Assembly (NCBI RefSeq): GCF_004116455.1
Contig: NZ_PDJU01000015.1
Coordinates: forward strand, 1 to 52,377
Direction: 5' to 3'
Origin: Arcobacter sp. F155
Lineage (GTDB): Bacteria; Campylobacterota; Campylobacteria; Campylobacterales; Arcobacteraceae
Length of the DNA: 52,377 nt
Shown here: in pieces, positions 1 through 10,843 of the stretch
Numbering within the stretch: the first letter of the stretch is position 1
Layout of the letters: every line of letters begins with the position of its first letter
Notes under the pieces: model-generated
Database searches by the model: none
What the model saw: only the letters and a program-made list of their open reading frames with translations
What the model was told of the DNA's origin: nothing
Made by a program: the position numbers and the translations under genes

Positions 1-2
1 AG

Positions 3-134
3 TTTGAATTCATTGCTAATAAGATTGCTGATATTTTAGATGATATTAATAATACTGATTTACAAGAACAAATCAAGGGTGAGCTTAAAGATTTAGCTAA
101 CAACTTTGTTATCTACAATCAATCGACGTACTAA
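3..134 (+). CDS. C-terminal end of an unidentified protein (partial)
   Basis: An open frame enters from the left edge and stops with TAA at 132-134, giving the last 43 residues of a protein (it ends ...YNQSTY). The fragment is acidic and helix-like, with several D/E-N pairs, and has no recognisable motif. It lies 36 bp before the SPOR-domain gene on the same strand and may share its operon. No function is proposed because only the tail is visible. Confidence 0.6.
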   Translation, partial: FEFIANKIADILDDINNTDLQEQIKGELKDLANNFVIYNQSTY

Positions 135-170
135 TAACTGGAGTCAAACCGAAAGTAATAAGGATCAATT

Positions 171-1133
171 ATGGAAATTAAAGGCGAAGATTTTATTAAG
201 AAAGTTCAATTAAAGCAAGAAGAGACTGAAATTGAACAAAGACTAAGTGAAATTAAAAATGCTCAGTCTGCTTATGAAGAACAACAAAATCATCAGGAAC
301 AACCACAACCAAGGTTAAACCCTGATTTAGATAGAGAAGTTAGAATGCAAGAGGAACAAGAGTATAGCGATATTATGCTAGGTAAAACTCCCTCTTCTGC
401 AGGAAAAAATAGTGATAATAAAAAGAAATATCTAGTTTTAGGTTTAATTCTTGTTATTCTATTTTTATTAACAATTATTATTATTCGCCTTTTAACTAAT
501 GATTCAACTGAGGATGAATCTTTTTCTAAAACAGCATCTGATAAAGAAAATACTCAAACTATCTTAGCAGATGAAAACATTGAAGAACAATATCAAAAGA
601 TAATCAATGAAAAACTAAAAAACATTAAAGAAGAGAATAACAAAGAAGCAACTACTTTAAAAGAGGCGACTACAAATCTTGACCTTGAAAAAATAGAAGA
701 GAAAGAAAAAGTTGTAAAAGAAGAGCCTGTTGCTAAAACAAAACCAAATGTTTTTGATGTAAAAGAAACAGTAAAACCTGAGCCTAAACCTGTTGTTAAA
801 AAACCAGAACCAAAACCAGTTGTTAAAAAAGTAGAGCCTAAACCTGTTGTTAAAAAGACACCAGTAAAAACAGCAGCTAGTTCAACTATTACGACAAAAC
901 CTTCTGGTACATTTGTTCAAGTTGGTGCATTTTCAAAAATGCCAAATGACAAATATCTTGATACTATTACTAAAAAAGGTTTTAAATACAAAATTTATAA
1001 AGTTTCTATAAACAATAAAATGTTCCATAAAGTTTTAATTGGACCATATAACTCAAGAGGACAAGCAAAACTTGCTATAGACAATATTAAAAAACAACTT
1101 AATATTTCTGGAGCATTTATTTTAACATTCTAA
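171..1133 (+). CDS. SPOR-domain inner-membrane protein
   Basis: Bitopic envelope protein of 320 residues. An N-terminal cytoplasmic part (about 1-85, charged and Gln-rich) is followed by one membrane segment at about 87-108. A long low-complexity periplasmic linker comes next, and a C-terminal SPOR domain lies at about 246-320, starting near GTFVQVGAFSK. SPOR domains bind denuded glycan strands at division septa, so a role in cell division or wall remodelling, as for FtsN or DedD, is likely but inferred. The linker holds three tandem copies of a P-x-P-V-V-K-K unit (about residues 204-230). AAGGA lies 7 nt before the ATG. trpE follows 15 bp later. Confidence 0.85.
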   Translation: MEIKGEDFIKKVQLKQEETEIEQRLSEIKNAQSAYEEQQNHQEQPQPRLNPDLDREVRMQEEQEYSDIMLGKTPSSAGKNSDNKKKYLVLGLILVILFLLTIIIIRLLTNDSTEDESFSKTASDKENTQTILADENIEEQYQKIINEKLKNIKEENNKEATTLKEATTNLDLEKIEEKEKVVKEEPVAKTKPNVFDVKETVKPEPKPVVKKPEPKPVVKKVEPKPVVKKTPVKTAASSTITTKPSGTFVQVGAFSKMPNDKYLDTITKKGFKYKIYKVSINNKMFHKVLIGPYNSRGQAKLAIDNIKKQLNISGAFILTF

Positions 1134-1148
1134 AAGGCTATATATATA

Positions 1149-2561
1149 ATGCAATTTTACTCTAAAGTGCTTTTTCTAGATCAGTTCACTCCGGTGTCGA
1201 TCTACGAAAAAGTTAAAGAACTATACTCAAACGAACTAACATTTCTTTTCGAAAGTACTATCAACTCAAGTGATGGGAACTACTCATTTATTTTTATTGG
1301 ACAAAGAGAAAGAGTTTGGCATGAAAACAATCAAACTTTTTTTAGAAATGAAGCTGGAGAAACTAAAGAGGTTGATTCAAACCCATTAAAATTTTTACAA
1401 AAATACTATAAGCAGTTTGATAAAGCTATTTACAAAGAAAAAGCAAGAGAGTTAGGAATTGGTCTTGTTGATGGATTTATTGGAAATGTTGGTTATGATA
1501 TTGGAAAAGAGTTTGAACCAAAACTTAAAAAATCAATGGATAATTTAGTTGACCAACTTAATATCCCTGATTTAGACCTGGTTAGACCAAAAATTATTTT
1601 AGGTTTCTCTCACAAAACATCTAAACTTGTAATGGTAACTTCATTAGAAGAGAAAAAAGATGATTTAGAAAAGATTGAAGAGAAACTTTATACTCCATAC
1701 TCTTATCAACCACTAAAAAAAGCAGAGCTTTTAGATGAAGGTAAATTCAACTACTCAAAAGAAGAGTTCTTTGAAATGGTTGCAAAATCTAAAGAGATGA
1801 TTAAAAGTGGTGATGTATTCCAAATTCTTATGTCAAATAGATTTATTCAAAAAGCAAAAGTAGACCACTTAAGTTTCTATAGAGCATTAAGAAGTAAGAA
1901 CCCTAGCCCATATCTATTTTTCTTAGAGTATGAAAATTTTTGTATTGCAGGAAGTTCTCCTGAAGTAATGATTAGACTTGTTGATGGACATATCCTTTTA
2001 AGACCAATTGCAGGAACTAGAAAAAGAGGGAAAAATCTAGATAGAGATTTAGAGCTAGAACAAGAGCTTTTAGGTGATGAAAAAGAGAGAGCTGAACATA
2101 TCATGCTTATTGACTTAGGAAGAAATGATGTGGGAAGAGTTGCAAAAAAAGGAACAGTAAAAGTAACTGACCTTATGAGGGTTGAAAGATATTCTCATGT
2201 TATGCATATTGTTTCAGATGTTGAAGCTTTAATTGATGATGAAAAATATGATATGTTTGACTTATTTGCTGCAACATTTACAGCAGGAACTATGACTGGA
2301 GCACCAAAAATTAGAGCAATGGAATTGATTGCTCAATTTGAAGGTATAAAAAGAAACTTCTACTCTGGAAGTATTGCTTACTTCGGTTTTGATGGAAATA
2401 TGGACTCAGCAATTACTATTAGAACAACTATGCTTACAGAAGATAAAGTTATCTTCCAAGCAGGAGCTGGTGTGGTAGCTGACTCTAAGCCTGAGCTAGA
2501 ATACTTAGAAGTTCACAATAAACTTGCAGCTAATATTGCAACACTAAAAGATTTATCATAA
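1149..2561 (+). CDS. trpE: Anthranilate synthase component I
   Basis: Chorismate-using enzyme of 470 residues, the first step of tryptophan synthesis: chorismate plus ammonia or glutamine gives anthranilate. The N-terminal LFES segment followed by a serine-rich stretch matches the LLES-type tryptophan feedback site of TrpE. The chorismate-binding domain has the family motifs PIAGTRKRG, DLGRNDVGRV, TAGTMTGAPK and QAGAGVVADS. No trpG or other trp gene is adjacent, so trpE stands alone here between a SPOR protein and pdxJ. A para-aminobenzoate synthase (PabB) role is the alternative; the LFES site and full two-domain length favour TrpE. Confidence 0.88.
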   Translation: MQFYSKVLFLDQFTPVSIYEKVKELYSNELTFLFESTINSSDGNYSFIFIGQRERVWHENNQTFFRNEAGETKEVDSNPLKFLQKYYKQFDKAIYKEKARELGIGLVDGFIGNVGYDIGKEFEPKLKKSMDNLVDQLNIPDLDLVRPKIILGFSHKTSKLVMVTSLEEKKDDLEKIEEKLYTPYSYQPLKKAELLDEGKFNYSKEEFFEMVAKSKEMIKSGDVFQILMSNRFIQKAKVDHLSFYRALRSKNPSPYLFFLEYENFCIAGSSPEVMIRLVDGHILLRPIAGTRKRGKNLDRDLELEQELLGDEKERAEHIMLIDLGRNDVGRVAKKGTVKVTDLMRVERYSHVMHIVSDVEALIDDEKYDMFDLFAATFTAGTMTGAPKIRAMELIAQFEGIKRNFYSGSIAYFGFDGNMDSAITIRTTMLTEDKVIFQAGAGVVADSKPELEYLEVHNKLAANIATLKDLS

Positions 2562-2572
2562 AAAGGAAAACT

Positions 2573-3349
2573 ATGTTACTTGGAGTAAATATTGATCATA
2601 TTGCTGTGTTAAGAGAAGCAAGACAAATAAATGACCCTAATCCACTAGATGCTTTAGGAATTTGTAAACTTGCTGGTGCTGACCAAATCACAATTCACTT
2701 AAGAGAAGATAGAAGACACATCCATGATAATGATGCAAAAGCTATCATTCAACAATCTTCACTTCCAGTAAACTTAGAGTGTGCTATTGATGAAGAAATT
2801 ATTGATATAGTTTGCAAATTAAAGCCTGCTAGAGCAACACTTGTTCCAGAAAAAAGAGAAGAAGTTACAACAGAAGGTGGATTGAATTTAGATACATACT
2901 ATACTAAAATCAAAAAAGCCGTTAAAAAACTACATGATAATGAAATTGAAGTTTCACTATTTATTGACCCAACAAAAGAGATGATTGAATTAAGTTCAAA
3001 ACTAAAAGTTGAATGGGTAGAGCTTCATACAGGAACATTTGCAAATATCTATGCAATGTTACATAGTAACTTAAGTCAAACTCACCACTCTATTGAAGAG
3101 TTTGAATTACCTAAAAAAGTTTTAAAAGATTTACTTCATAAAAGTAGAAAAGATATTAAAAAATCTGCTGCTTTAGCTCAACAATTGAACCTAAAAGTTG
3201 CTGCAGGACATGGATTAAACTACCAAAATGTAGGATTAATTTCATCTATTAAAACAATTGAAGAGTTAAATATTGGACAAAGTATTATTGCTAGGTCTGT
3301 ATTTACGGGACTTGAAAAAGCTATAAAAGATATGAAAGACTTAGTATGA
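2573..3349 (+). CDS. pdxJ: Pyridoxine 5'-phosphate synthase
   Basis: Cytoplasmic TIM-barrel enzyme of 258 residues. It condenses 1-deoxy-D-xylulose 5-phosphate with 3-amino-2-oxopropyl phosphate to make pyridoxine 5'-phosphate in DXP-dependent vitamin B6 synthesis. Family motifs seen are GVNIDHIAVLREAR at the N-terminus, ITIHLREDRRHI, NLECAID and AAGHGLNYQNV. AAAGGA precedes the ATG closely. The stop overlaps the pdxA start by 4 nt (ATGA), which couples the two genes; PdxA supplies the precursor of one of its substrates. Confidence 0.96.
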   Translation: MLLGVNIDHIAVLREARQINDPNPLDALGICKLAGADQITIHLREDRRHIHDNDAKAIIQQSSLPVNLECAIDEEIIDIVCKLKPARATLVPEKREEVTTEGGLNLDTYYTKIKKAVKKLHDNEIEVSLFIDPTKEMIELSSKLKVEWVELHTGTFANIYAMLHSNLSQTHHSIEEFELPKKVLKDLLHKSRKDIKKSAALAQQLNLKVAAGHGLNYQNVGLISSIKTIEELNIGQSIIARSVFTGLEKAIKDMKDLV

Positions 3350-4281
3350 GTAAAAAACCTAAAATTGCTATTTCTATAGGTGATTTAAATGGTATTGGTA
3401 TAGAAATAGCTCTTAGTGCTCATGAAAAGATATCTGCTTATTGTGAACCTATTTACTGCATAAATAAACCTATGCTAAAGAGTGCTTCAAAACTTTTAGG
3501 AATGGATATTCCAAAAAGTTTTAAGACACATAATATAAAAGCAGACTTTGAGATAAAACCTGGACAAGTTACAAAAAAAAGTGGTAAATTTTCATATGAT
3601 TCATTTTGTGAAGCAATTAATCTAGCAAAAGATAAAAAAGTAACTTCTATTGTAACTCTTCCAGTAAATAAAGAATCATGGAATAAAGCTGGCATAAAAT
3701 ATAAAGGTCATACAGAAGTACTAAGGGACTTTTTTGGTAAAAATGCAATTATGATGCTTGGATGTAAAAAGATGTTTGTAGGTCTTTTTACTGAGCATTG
3801 TGCCCTAAAAAAAGTTCCTAAAAAAATAAATGAAAAAGATTTAACAACTTTTCTTTTAGATTTCCAAGAAAGTGTAAATGCTAAAAAAATAGGTGTTTTA
3901 GGGCTTAATCCCCATGCAAGCGATAACGGGGTTTTAGGTGATGAAGAAGTAGAAATATTTAAAGCTATTAAAAAAGCAAATAAAGAGTTAGGTAAAGAAC
4001 TTTTTAAAGGACCATTAGTTCCAGATACTGCTTTTTCTCCTATGTCTAGAAAAAACTACAAATACTTTGTAGCAATGTACCATGACCAAGGTTTAGCACC
4101 ATTAAAAGCTTTATATTTTGACCAAAGTATAAATGTAAGTTTGAATCTTCCTATTATTAGAACTTCAGTTGACCATGGAACAGCTTTTGATATAGCCTAT
4201 AAAAAGAATAGACAACTAAATACAAAAAGCTACATAAATGCAGTAAAAGAAGCTGTAGTACTTCACGAAAAAAGAAAATGA
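3346..4281 (+). CDS. pdxA: 4-hydroxythreonine-4-phosphate dehydrogenase
   Basis: NAD-dependent, metal-dependent dehydrogenase of vitamin B6 synthesis, 311 residues. It oxidises 4-phosphohydroxy-L-threonine; the product decarboxylates to the amine used by PdxJ. Motifs: the N-terminal IGDLNGIGIEI segment, a metal-binding histidine in KGHTEVLRDFFG, AMYHDQGLAPLK with a second metal histidine, and SVDHGTAFDIAYK near the C-terminus with the third. It overlaps pdxJ by 4 nt and the next gene by 4 nt, forming a compact three-gene unit. Confidence 0.96.
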   Translation: MSKKPKIAISIGDLNGIGIEIALSAHEKISAYCEPIYCINKPMLKSASKLLGMDIPKSFKTHNIKADFEIKPGQVTKKSGKFSYDSFCEAINLAKDKKVTSIVTLPVNKESWNKAGIKYKGHTEVLRDFFGKNAIMMLGCKKMFVGLFTEHCALKKVPKKINEKDLTTFLLDFQESVNAKKIGVLGLNPHASDNGVLGDEEVEIFKAIKKANKELGKELFKGPLVPDTAFSPMSRKNYKYFVAMYHDQGLAPLKALYFDQSINVSLNLPIIRTSVDHGTAFDIAYKKNRQLNTKSYINAVKEAVVLHEKRK

Positions 4282-5345
4282 ATACTTTAGAGTATTGTCA
4301 TGAGTTTGAACTTTCTAAAATAAACTTTATTGAAAGAAAGACACGAATAACTCACCCTAAGACAATGCTCTCTGGACCAATAGGGTCAGGAAAAACCTTT
4401 TTAATTTTTGACTATCTATCAAATTTTGAAACAAAAGACTATTTATATATTGACTTTAATGATATTAGAAACTCAAAAGAAGTAATAAAAGAAAACCTTG
4501 AAGAGTATGTTTTTAGAAACAATATTAAAGTGATTGTATTAGAGAACTTTGATTTTTCTTTTAAGATTCCATATTGCGATAGTGTAATAATTTCTACTTA
4601 TGAAAAAAAAGAGTTAAAAGGGTATAAAAACCTATTTTTAAGCCCTTTGGATTTTGAAGAGTATTTACTTCATGAAAGTAAACATCAAAATATTACCCAA
4701 AGCTTTAATACCTTTTTAAAACATGGAAACCTTCCTCAATCAGTAAACTTAGCTGAATACAAAGTTTATTCACAACTACAAGAGATGCTAAAACTTTTTA
4801 CAAAAGATGAAACTAGTGAAAAAATATTAAAACTATTATTTGAAAATATTGATGAAAAGAAGTCTTTAAATCAACTTTTTTTAACCCTTAAACAAGATAT
4901 TAAAATTTCAAAAGATAAATTCTATGCAAAATGTAAAGAGTATGAAGACAAGAAAATTATATATTTTATAAAAAAGTATAATCAAGATAAAGCTACAAAA
5001 AAAATATACTCTTATAATTCTGCTTTTTTAAATGCAATTAGCCATAAAAAGAAGTTTAAAAATGAACTTACAAACATCATTTTTCAGGAGCTAATAAATA
5101 AAAAACAAGAGATTTTTTATTTAGATTATATTGATTTTTACTTACCCAAAGAGAATATTGCTATTTGCTCTATTCCATTTTTTAACTCGATGCTTATGGC
5201 TGCACAACTTAAAAAAATTATTAAATCAGCAAATGAATATAATATTAAAGAAATTTACATAATTACTGTATCAAACAATGAAACTATAAGAAAAGAAAAG
5301 AATATTGTAAATGTTTTACCATTTTATGAGTGGGCATTAAGTTAA
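4278..5345 (+). CDS. P-loop (AAA-type) ATPase of unknown role
   Basis: 355-residue soluble protein. It has a Walker A motif GPIGSGKT (about residues 33-40), a likely Walker B strand (IKVIVLENFDF, about 84-94) and a sensor-like strand ending VIISTYEKK. The rest resembles the AAA_14 group, ATPases with a C-terminal nuclease-like fold often annotated only as ATP-binding protein; this assignment is tentative. It overlaps pdxA by 4 nt, so it is translated with the B6 genes, but nothing in it points to B6 chemistry. No signal peptide or membrane segment is seen. Confidence 0.7.
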   Translation: MNTLEYCHEFELSKINFIERKTRITHPKTMLSGPIGSGKTFLIFDYLSNFETKDYLYIDFNDIRNSKEVIKENLEEYVFRNNIKVIVLENFDFSFKIPYCDSVIISTYEKKELKGYKNLFLSPLDFEEYLLHESKHQNITQSFNTFLKHGNLPQSVNLAEYKVYSQLQEMLKLFTKDETSEKILKLLFENIDEKKSLNQLFLTLKQDIKISKDKFYAKCKEYEDKKIIYFIKKYNQDKATKKIYSYNSAFLNAISHKKKFKNELTNIIFQELINKKQEIFYLDYIDFYLPKENIAICSIPFFNSMLMAAQLKKIIKSANEYNIKEIYIITVSNNETIRKEKNIVNVLPFYEWALS

Positions 5346-5376
5346 TCTTATTAACTTTTTTTTTAGAATTTTTAGG

Positions 5377-5382
5377 TATAAT
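5377..5382 (+). promoter_or_regulatory. -10 element of the pyrH promoter
   Basis: A perfect TATAAT, preceded by GG and a T-rich stretch (5354-5373), lies 24 bp before the pyrH ATG. Campylobacterota sigma-70 promoters usually show this form: strong -10, T-rich upstream region, no clear -35. AAAGGA is the ribosome binding site. Confidence 0.65.
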
Positions 5383-5396
5383 CCCGTAATTATTAA

Positions 5397-6113
<717 letters not shown>

Positions 6114-6122
6114 AGGAAAAAA

Positions 6123-6338
6123 ATGAGACTAGAAGAAAGAATGGCAAAAGCCTTAGAAAGAGTAAACAACGATAGATATATTTTATCAATTGCAGTTGGT
6201 CAAAGAGCAGATGAACTAAGTAAAGGTGCTAAGCCATTATTAGAAAAAAACACTCAAAATATGAAATATACTGATATTGCAATTGATGAGATTGCAGATG
6301 GCCTACTTGTGATAGAAGGTTTAGTAGATAAAAATTAA
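6123..6338 (+). CDS. rpoZ: RNA polymerase omega subunit
   Basis: 71-residue omega subunit that helps assemble RNA polymerase and in many bacteria contributes to the ppGpp site. The N-terminal stretch RLEERMAKALERVNNDR followed by a short helix and GAKPLL is characteristic. It lies between pyrH and spoT, the usual rpoZ-spoT association. AAGGAAAAAA precedes the ATG. Confidence 0.93.
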   Translation: MRLEERMAKALERVNNDRYILSIAVGQRADELSKGAKPLLEKNTQNMKYTDIAIDEIADGLLVIEGLVDKN

Positions 6339-6340
6339 TT

Positions 6341-6360
6341 ATAAAAGCTTAGGCTTTTAT
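6341..6360 (+). terminator. Intercistronic hairpin between rpoZ and spoT
   Basis: ATAAAAGC - TTAG - GCTTTTAT forms an 8-bp stem with a 4-nt loop, starting 3 nt after the rpoZ stop. It is AT-rich with no long U-run after it, so it is more likely a weak terminator or processing/stability hairpin than a strong stop; spoT begins 20 bp later. Confidence 0.45.
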
Positions 6361-6379
6361 AGTTAATTAAAAGATCATT

Positions 6380-8518
6380 ATGGATCCATTTATTGAAAAA
6401 ATAGAGAGTATAAATACTCTTGACGACGCTATCCACCTACTTCACTCTGAAGCAAAAATCACCCCAAAACTTCAAGAAATTATTGACTTTGTTATTGAGG
6501 CTCACAAAGGACAATATAGAAAAAGTGGTGAACCATATTCTGTGCACCCTCTTTTGGTTGCATCAATTGCTTCACACTTTTCAAAAGAAGAAGATGTAAT
6601 TGCTACAGCTTTACTTCATGATGTAGTAGAAGATACAAAATATGATATCAATTTTATTAGAAGTAACTGGGGAGATGAAGTTGCTCATATGGTTGATGGA
6701 CTTACAAAAATTGATGAAATAAGAGAGCATGAGTTAGCACCATCTGATTCAGATAAAAAGCTTATTGCTTCTGCTCTTACATTTAGAAAAATGTTAATTG
6801 CATCAATTGATGATGTTAGAGTTTTAGTTGTTAAACTTTGTGATAGGCTACACAATATGTTAACACTAGATGCACTACCTCACAAAAAACAGCTAAGAAT
6901 TGCAGAAGAGACTCTTGTTGTATATGTTCCTATTGCTCATAGACTTGGTATTTCAACTATTAAAAATACTTTAGAAGATTTAGCATTTTTTTATATCTAC
7001 CCACAAGAGTACAAAAAAATTGATGACTTTATAAAAGAGCATCAACATGCAATCCAGTTAACTTTTAATAAGTTTATCTCTTCAACAAAAAAATTGTTAG
7101 AAAAGAATGGATATGATTTAAGTAAAATTCATATTTATAGTAGAATTAAACACCACTACTCTATTTATCTAAAAATGCAAAGAAAAGGTGTAAGTATAGA
7201 TGAAGTACTTGACCTACTTGCTATTAGAATTTTAGTTGAAGATGACATTGACTGTTATAAAATCCTTGGATTCTTACATTTAGAGTATAAACCTTTAATC
7301 TCAAGATTTAAAGACTATATTTCAACACCAAAAGAGAATGGTTATAGAACTATCCATACAACTGTATTTTACAACTCTAAAATATATGAAGTTCAAATTA
7401 GAACTTTTGAAATGAATAAAATTGCAGAGTATGGTATTGCAGCACACTGGAAATATAAAAGTGGAGCAAAACAAGGGCCAAATTTAAATTGGCTAAAATC
7501 ATTAGAGTACTCAACTGAAAATATTGAAGAGTTCTATCAAGATACAAAAGATGACTTATTTTCAGAAGATATTGTTGTTTATTCACCACAAGGTGATACA
7601 TTCAACTTACCTCGTGGTTCAACTGCACTTGATTATGCCTATGCTGTACATACAGATGTAGGAAGAAATGCCGTTGAGTGTTTTATAAATAAAGTTAAAA
7701 AACCACTTTTAACAGAGCTGAAAAGTTCAGACATCGTTTCAATTAAAACAGTTGATTATGCAATCCCAAGATGTTCATGGACTGATTTAGTTAAAACAAC
7801 TAGAGCTAAAAAACAAATCAAGTTTTTATGCTCTCAAAGATTAAAAGAGATAGATGAGTTAACAGGAAGAAATATATTAAACTCTTTCTTCTCTAAGTAT
7901 TTTGATAGTATTACATCTTTTGTAAAAAAAGAGCCTTTACAAAAAGTACCACACAATCTTGATTACTTTAAACACTTAAAACATGAAATTGAGAAAAAAG
8001 TAATAGAAAAACAAGGTTTTGTAGCTAGATTTAAAATGTATACTAGTAAAATCAAAAAATTTAAATTTGATAATATACTTATATATTCAAATTTTAGTAT
8101 TAATTCTGTATCATTTGACCACTGTTGTCACCCTAAATTTGCCGATGAAATCGTTGCATTTAAAGAAGGGAACAAAGCACTTATTCATCATAAAATGTGT
8201 GATAAAGCATATAAGAAAATCATGAGTAATGATGAGATGTTATTTTGCAAATGGACAAAAGATACACTTTACCAATACAGAATGGTAGTTAGTTTACCAA
8301 ATACAAAAGGTGAATTAGCAAGACTTCTTATGTATATGACTCAATTTGAAGGTTATATATTATCTGTTGAGTATGGAAGAGAAAAACACTCATATAGACA
8401 ATATTGCGATATTGAGTTTGAAGTAAACAAATCAAATATTGAAGAAGTTAGAAAATTAATTGAAAAAAAAGCAAAAGTTATAGAGTTTTTCTCAAAAAAA
8501 GACGCATATAACAAATAA
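6380..8518 (+). CDS. spoT: Bifunctional (p)ppGpp synthetase/hydrolase
   Basis: 712-residue RelA/SpoT-family stringent-response enzyme (Rel/SpoT type). Domain order: HD hydrolase (about 40-195, with HP and the [11 protein letters not shown] motif intact), RelA-type synthetase (about 245-370, with [15 protein letters not shown] and EVQIRT), TGS (about 397-458) and a C-terminal ACT domain. The RFKD signature is the form found in bifunctional rather than synthetase-only enzymes. It degrades and makes (p)ppGpp according to nutrient supply. tyrS follows 20 bp downstream. Confidence 0.95.
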   Translation: MDPFIEKIESINTLDDAIHLLHSEAKITPKLQEIIDFVIEAHKGQYRKSGEPYSVHPLLVASIASHFSKEEDVIATALLHDVVEDTKYDINFIRSNWGDEVAHMVDGLTKIDEIREHELAPSDSDKKLIASALTFRKMLIASIDDVRVLVVKLCDRLHNMLTLDALPHKKQLRIAEETLVVYVPIAHRLGISTIKNTLEDLAFFYIYPQEYKKIDDFIKEHQHAIQLTFNKFISSTKKLLEKNGYDLSKIHIYSRIKHHYSIYLKMQRKGVSIDEVLDLLAIRILVEDDIDCYKILGFLHLEYKPLISRFKDYISTPKENGYRTIHTTVFYNSKIYEVQIRTFEMNKIAEYGIAAHWKYKSGAKQGPNLNWLKSLEYSTENIEEFYQDTKDDLFSEDIVVYSPQGDTFNLPRGSTALDYAYAVHTDVGRNAVECFINKVKKPLLTELKSSDIVSIKTVDYAIPRCSWTDLVKTTRAKKQIKFLCSQRLKEIDELTGRNILNSFFSKYFDSITSFVKKEPLQKVPHNLDYFKHLKHEIEKKVIEKQGFVARFKMYTSKIKKFKFDNILIYSNFSINSVSFDHCCHPKFADEIVAFKEGNKALIHHKMCDKAYKKIMSNDEMLFCKWTKDTLYQYRMVVSLPNTKGELARLLMYMTQFEGYILSVEYGREKHSYRQYCDIEFEVNKSNIEEVRKLIEKKAKVIEFFSKKDAYNK

Positions 8519-8538
8519 GTTTTAAAAAAAGAGGATTT

Positions 8539-9747
8539 ATGGAAGAACAAATTAAAGAAGCTTTAGCAGAAATTCAAAGAGGAACTGCAGAAATAATAGA
8601 TATTGAAAGAATTGAAAAACTTATTAGAAACTATTATGAAAACGGTGAGAATTTTAATGTAAAAGCTGGATTTGATCCAACTGCTCCTGATTTACACTTA
8701 GGACATACAGTACTTATTCAAAAAATGGCAACATTTCAGAAACATGGTGGAATTATTCAATTTTTAATTGGAGACTTCACAGCTACAATTGGTGACCCAA
8801 CAGGGAAAAGTGAAACAAGAAAAGTTTTAAGTGCACAACAAGTTTTAGACAATGCAGAAACATATAAAGAACAAGTATTTAAAATTTTAGACCCAGAAAA
8901 AACAAAAGTTATGTTTAACTCACAATGGTTAAATGAACTAGGAACTGCAGGACTTATTAACTTAGCATCAAACTTAACAGTAGCAAGAATGTTAGAAAGA
9001 GATGATTTCTCAAAAAGATATGCATCAAATACTCCTATTGCAGTAAGTGAGTTTACTTACCCACTACTTCAAGGATATGATTCAGTTGCAATGGATACTG
9101 ATATCGAAATGGGAGGAACTGACCAAAAGTTTAACTTACTTATGGGAAGAACTTTACAAAAAGCATATGAGTGTAAAAAACAACAAGCTGTTTTAATGAT
9201 GCCTATTTTAGAAGGTTTAGACGGTGTTCAAAAGATGTCTAAATCTTTAGGTAACTATATTGGTGTTACTGATGAAGCAAATGATATGTTTGGAAAAGTA
9301 TTATCAATTTCTGATGAATTAATGTGGAGATATTTTGAATTATTATCTTCAAAATCATTAAAAGAGATTGAACAAATGGAAAAAGATGTAAAAGATGGTT
9401 CTTTACATCCTAAAAAAGTAAAAGAAAACTTAGCTATGGAAATTGTTGAAAGATACCATGGTATTGGTTCTGGTGAAAAAGCAAAAGAAGAGTTTGAAAA
9501 AGTTTTCGCTAAAAAAGATATTCCAACTGATATGCCAGAGTTTGAATTAGAAGCTGGTACTTGGATTTGTCAAGCTTTAGTTGATGCACAATTAGTTAAA
9601 TCTACTTCTCAAGCAAGAAGAGATATTAAAGCAAATGCTGTTTCAATAAATCAAGAAAAAGTTAGTGATGAAAAACTAAATTTAGAAGCGGGAGAATATA
9701 TTTTACAAAAAGGTAAAAAAAGTTTCGCTAAGATAATAATAAAATAA
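8539..9747 (+). CDS. tyrS: Tyrosyl-tRNA synthetase
   Basis: Class I aminoacyl-tRNA synthetase of 402 residues that charges tRNA-Tyr. HLGHTV is the HIGH motif (about residue 52), KMSKSLGNY the KMSKS motif (about residue 233), and a C-terminal S4-like RNA-binding domain covers about 335-402. It is close to the usual length for the TyrZ-like branch. It is in line with spoT on the same strand with AGAGGA before the ATG. Confidence 0.96.
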   Translation: MEEQIKEALAEIQRGTAEIIDIERIEKLIRNYYENGENFNVKAGFDPTAPDLHLGHTVLIQKMATFQKHGGIIQFLIGDFTATIGDPTGKSETRKVLSAQQVLDNAETYKEQVFKILDPEKTKVMFNSQWLNELGTAGLINLASNLTVARMLERDDFSKRYASNTPIAVSEFTYPLLQGYDSVAMDTDIEMGGTDQKFNLLMGRTLQKAYECKKQQAVLMMPILEGLDGVQKMSKSLGNYIGVTDEANDMFGKVLSISDELMWRYFELLSSKSLKEIEQMEKDVKDGSLHPKKVKENLAMEIVERYHGIGSGEKAKEEFEKVFAKKDIPTDMPEFELEAGTWICQALVDAQLVKSTSQARRDIKANAVSINQEKVSDEKLNLEAGEYILQKGKKSFAKIIIK

Positions 9748-9759
9748 AGAAGGTCAGAT

Positions 9760-10842
9760 TTGAAAATAGGGAAATATGAGATAAAGCACCCGATTATCCA
9801 AGGGGGAATGGGTGTCGGAATTAGCTGGGATCAATTAGCAGGAAATGTAAGTAAAGAAGGTGGCCTTGGAGTTATTTCATCTGTAGGTACTGGATATTAC
9901 AAAGATGCAAGTGAAAATGTAAATATCGTATATAGAAAAGATAAACCAAAAGATGTGATGAACTTCTACTCAAGAGATGCATTTTTTGAAATTGTAGAAA
10001 ATGCAAGAAAAATCTGTGGCGATGCTCCATTAGCTTGTAATATTTTATATGCATGTAATGACTATGGTAGAATGGTAAAAGATGCTTGTGAAGCAGGTAT
10101 TAATATTATCATTACTGGTGCTGGACTTCCTACAAATATGCCTGAATTCACACAAGACTACCCTGATGTAGCCCTTGTTCCTATTGTAAGTTCTGCAAGA
10201 GCACTTAAACTTATTTGTAAAAAATGGAAAAAATATAACAAAGTTCCAGATGCAATTATCGTTGAAGGTCCTTTAAGTGGAGGACACCAAGGATTTAAAT
10301 ATGAAGATTGCTTTAAAGAAGAGTTCCAATTAGAAAATATTGTTGGCCCTGTTATTGAAGAAGCAAAAAATTGGGGAGAAGATATTCCAATTATTGCTGC
10401 TGGTGGAATTTGGGATAAAAATGATATTGATAAGTTTATCGCTATGGGATGTACTGGTGTACAAATGGCAACAAGATTTATTGGTACTTACGAATGTGAT
10501 GCCTCACCTATTCTTAAAGATGTATTATTAAATGCAAAAGAAGAAGATATTAAATTAGGAAAGTCTCCTGTTGGATTACCAGCTAGAAGAGTTGTAACTA
10601 AATTACAAGAGACAATTGAAGATGGTACTGCTCCAAAAGTAGTATGTATTTCTAACTGTGTTGCTCCTTGTCACAGAGGTGTGGAAGCAAGAGCTGTAGG
10701 TTATTGTATTGCGGATAGACTTGGTGCTGCATACAATGGTGACTTAGATACAGGACTATTCTTTACAGGTTCTAATGGATATAAGCTTAATAAAATTATA
10801 TCTGTACATGAATTAATGGAAAAGCTAACAAAAGGAGAATAA
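9760..10842 (+). CDS. Nitronate monooxygenase / FMN-dependent 2-nitropropane dioxygenase-like
   Basis: 360-residue TIM-barrel flavoenzyme of the NMO family (FMN). The N-terminus has the PIIQGGMGVG motif, and the barrel shows EGPLSGGHQG and PIIAAGGIWD with GCTGVQMATRF for FMN phosphate binding. Family members oxidise alkyl nitronates or the toxin propionate-3-nitronate; the true substrate is unknown. The start is TTG, behind AAGG at good spacing; no nearby in-frame ATG keeps the motif. It is 12 bp after tyrS. A cluster of cysteines near residues 294-305 is a feature of this subgroup. Confidence 0.85.
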   Translation: MKIGKYEIKHPIIQGGMGVGISWDQLAGNVSKEGGLGVISSVGTGYYKDASENVNIVYRKDKPKDVMNFYSRDAFFEIVENARKICGDAPLACNILYACNDYGRMVKDACEAGINIIITGAGLPTNMPEFTQDYPDVALVPIVSSARALKLICKKWKKYNKVPDAIIVEGPLSGGHQGFKYEDCFKEEFQLENIVGPVIEEAKNWGEDIPIIAAGGIWDKNDIDKFIAMGCTGVQMATRFIGTYECDASPILKDVLLNAKEEDIKLGKSPVGLPARRVVTKLQETIEDGTAPKVVCISNCVAPCHRGVEARAVGYCIADRLGAAYNGDLDTGLFFTGSNGYKLNKIISVHELMEKLTKGE

Positions 10843-10843
10843 A

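Noticed and set aside
779-865. Tandem repeat as a possible CRISPR or DNA repeat in the SPOR gene
   Set aside because: The repeat is in-frame and encodes a P-V-V-K-K linker; it is a protein repeat without spacers.
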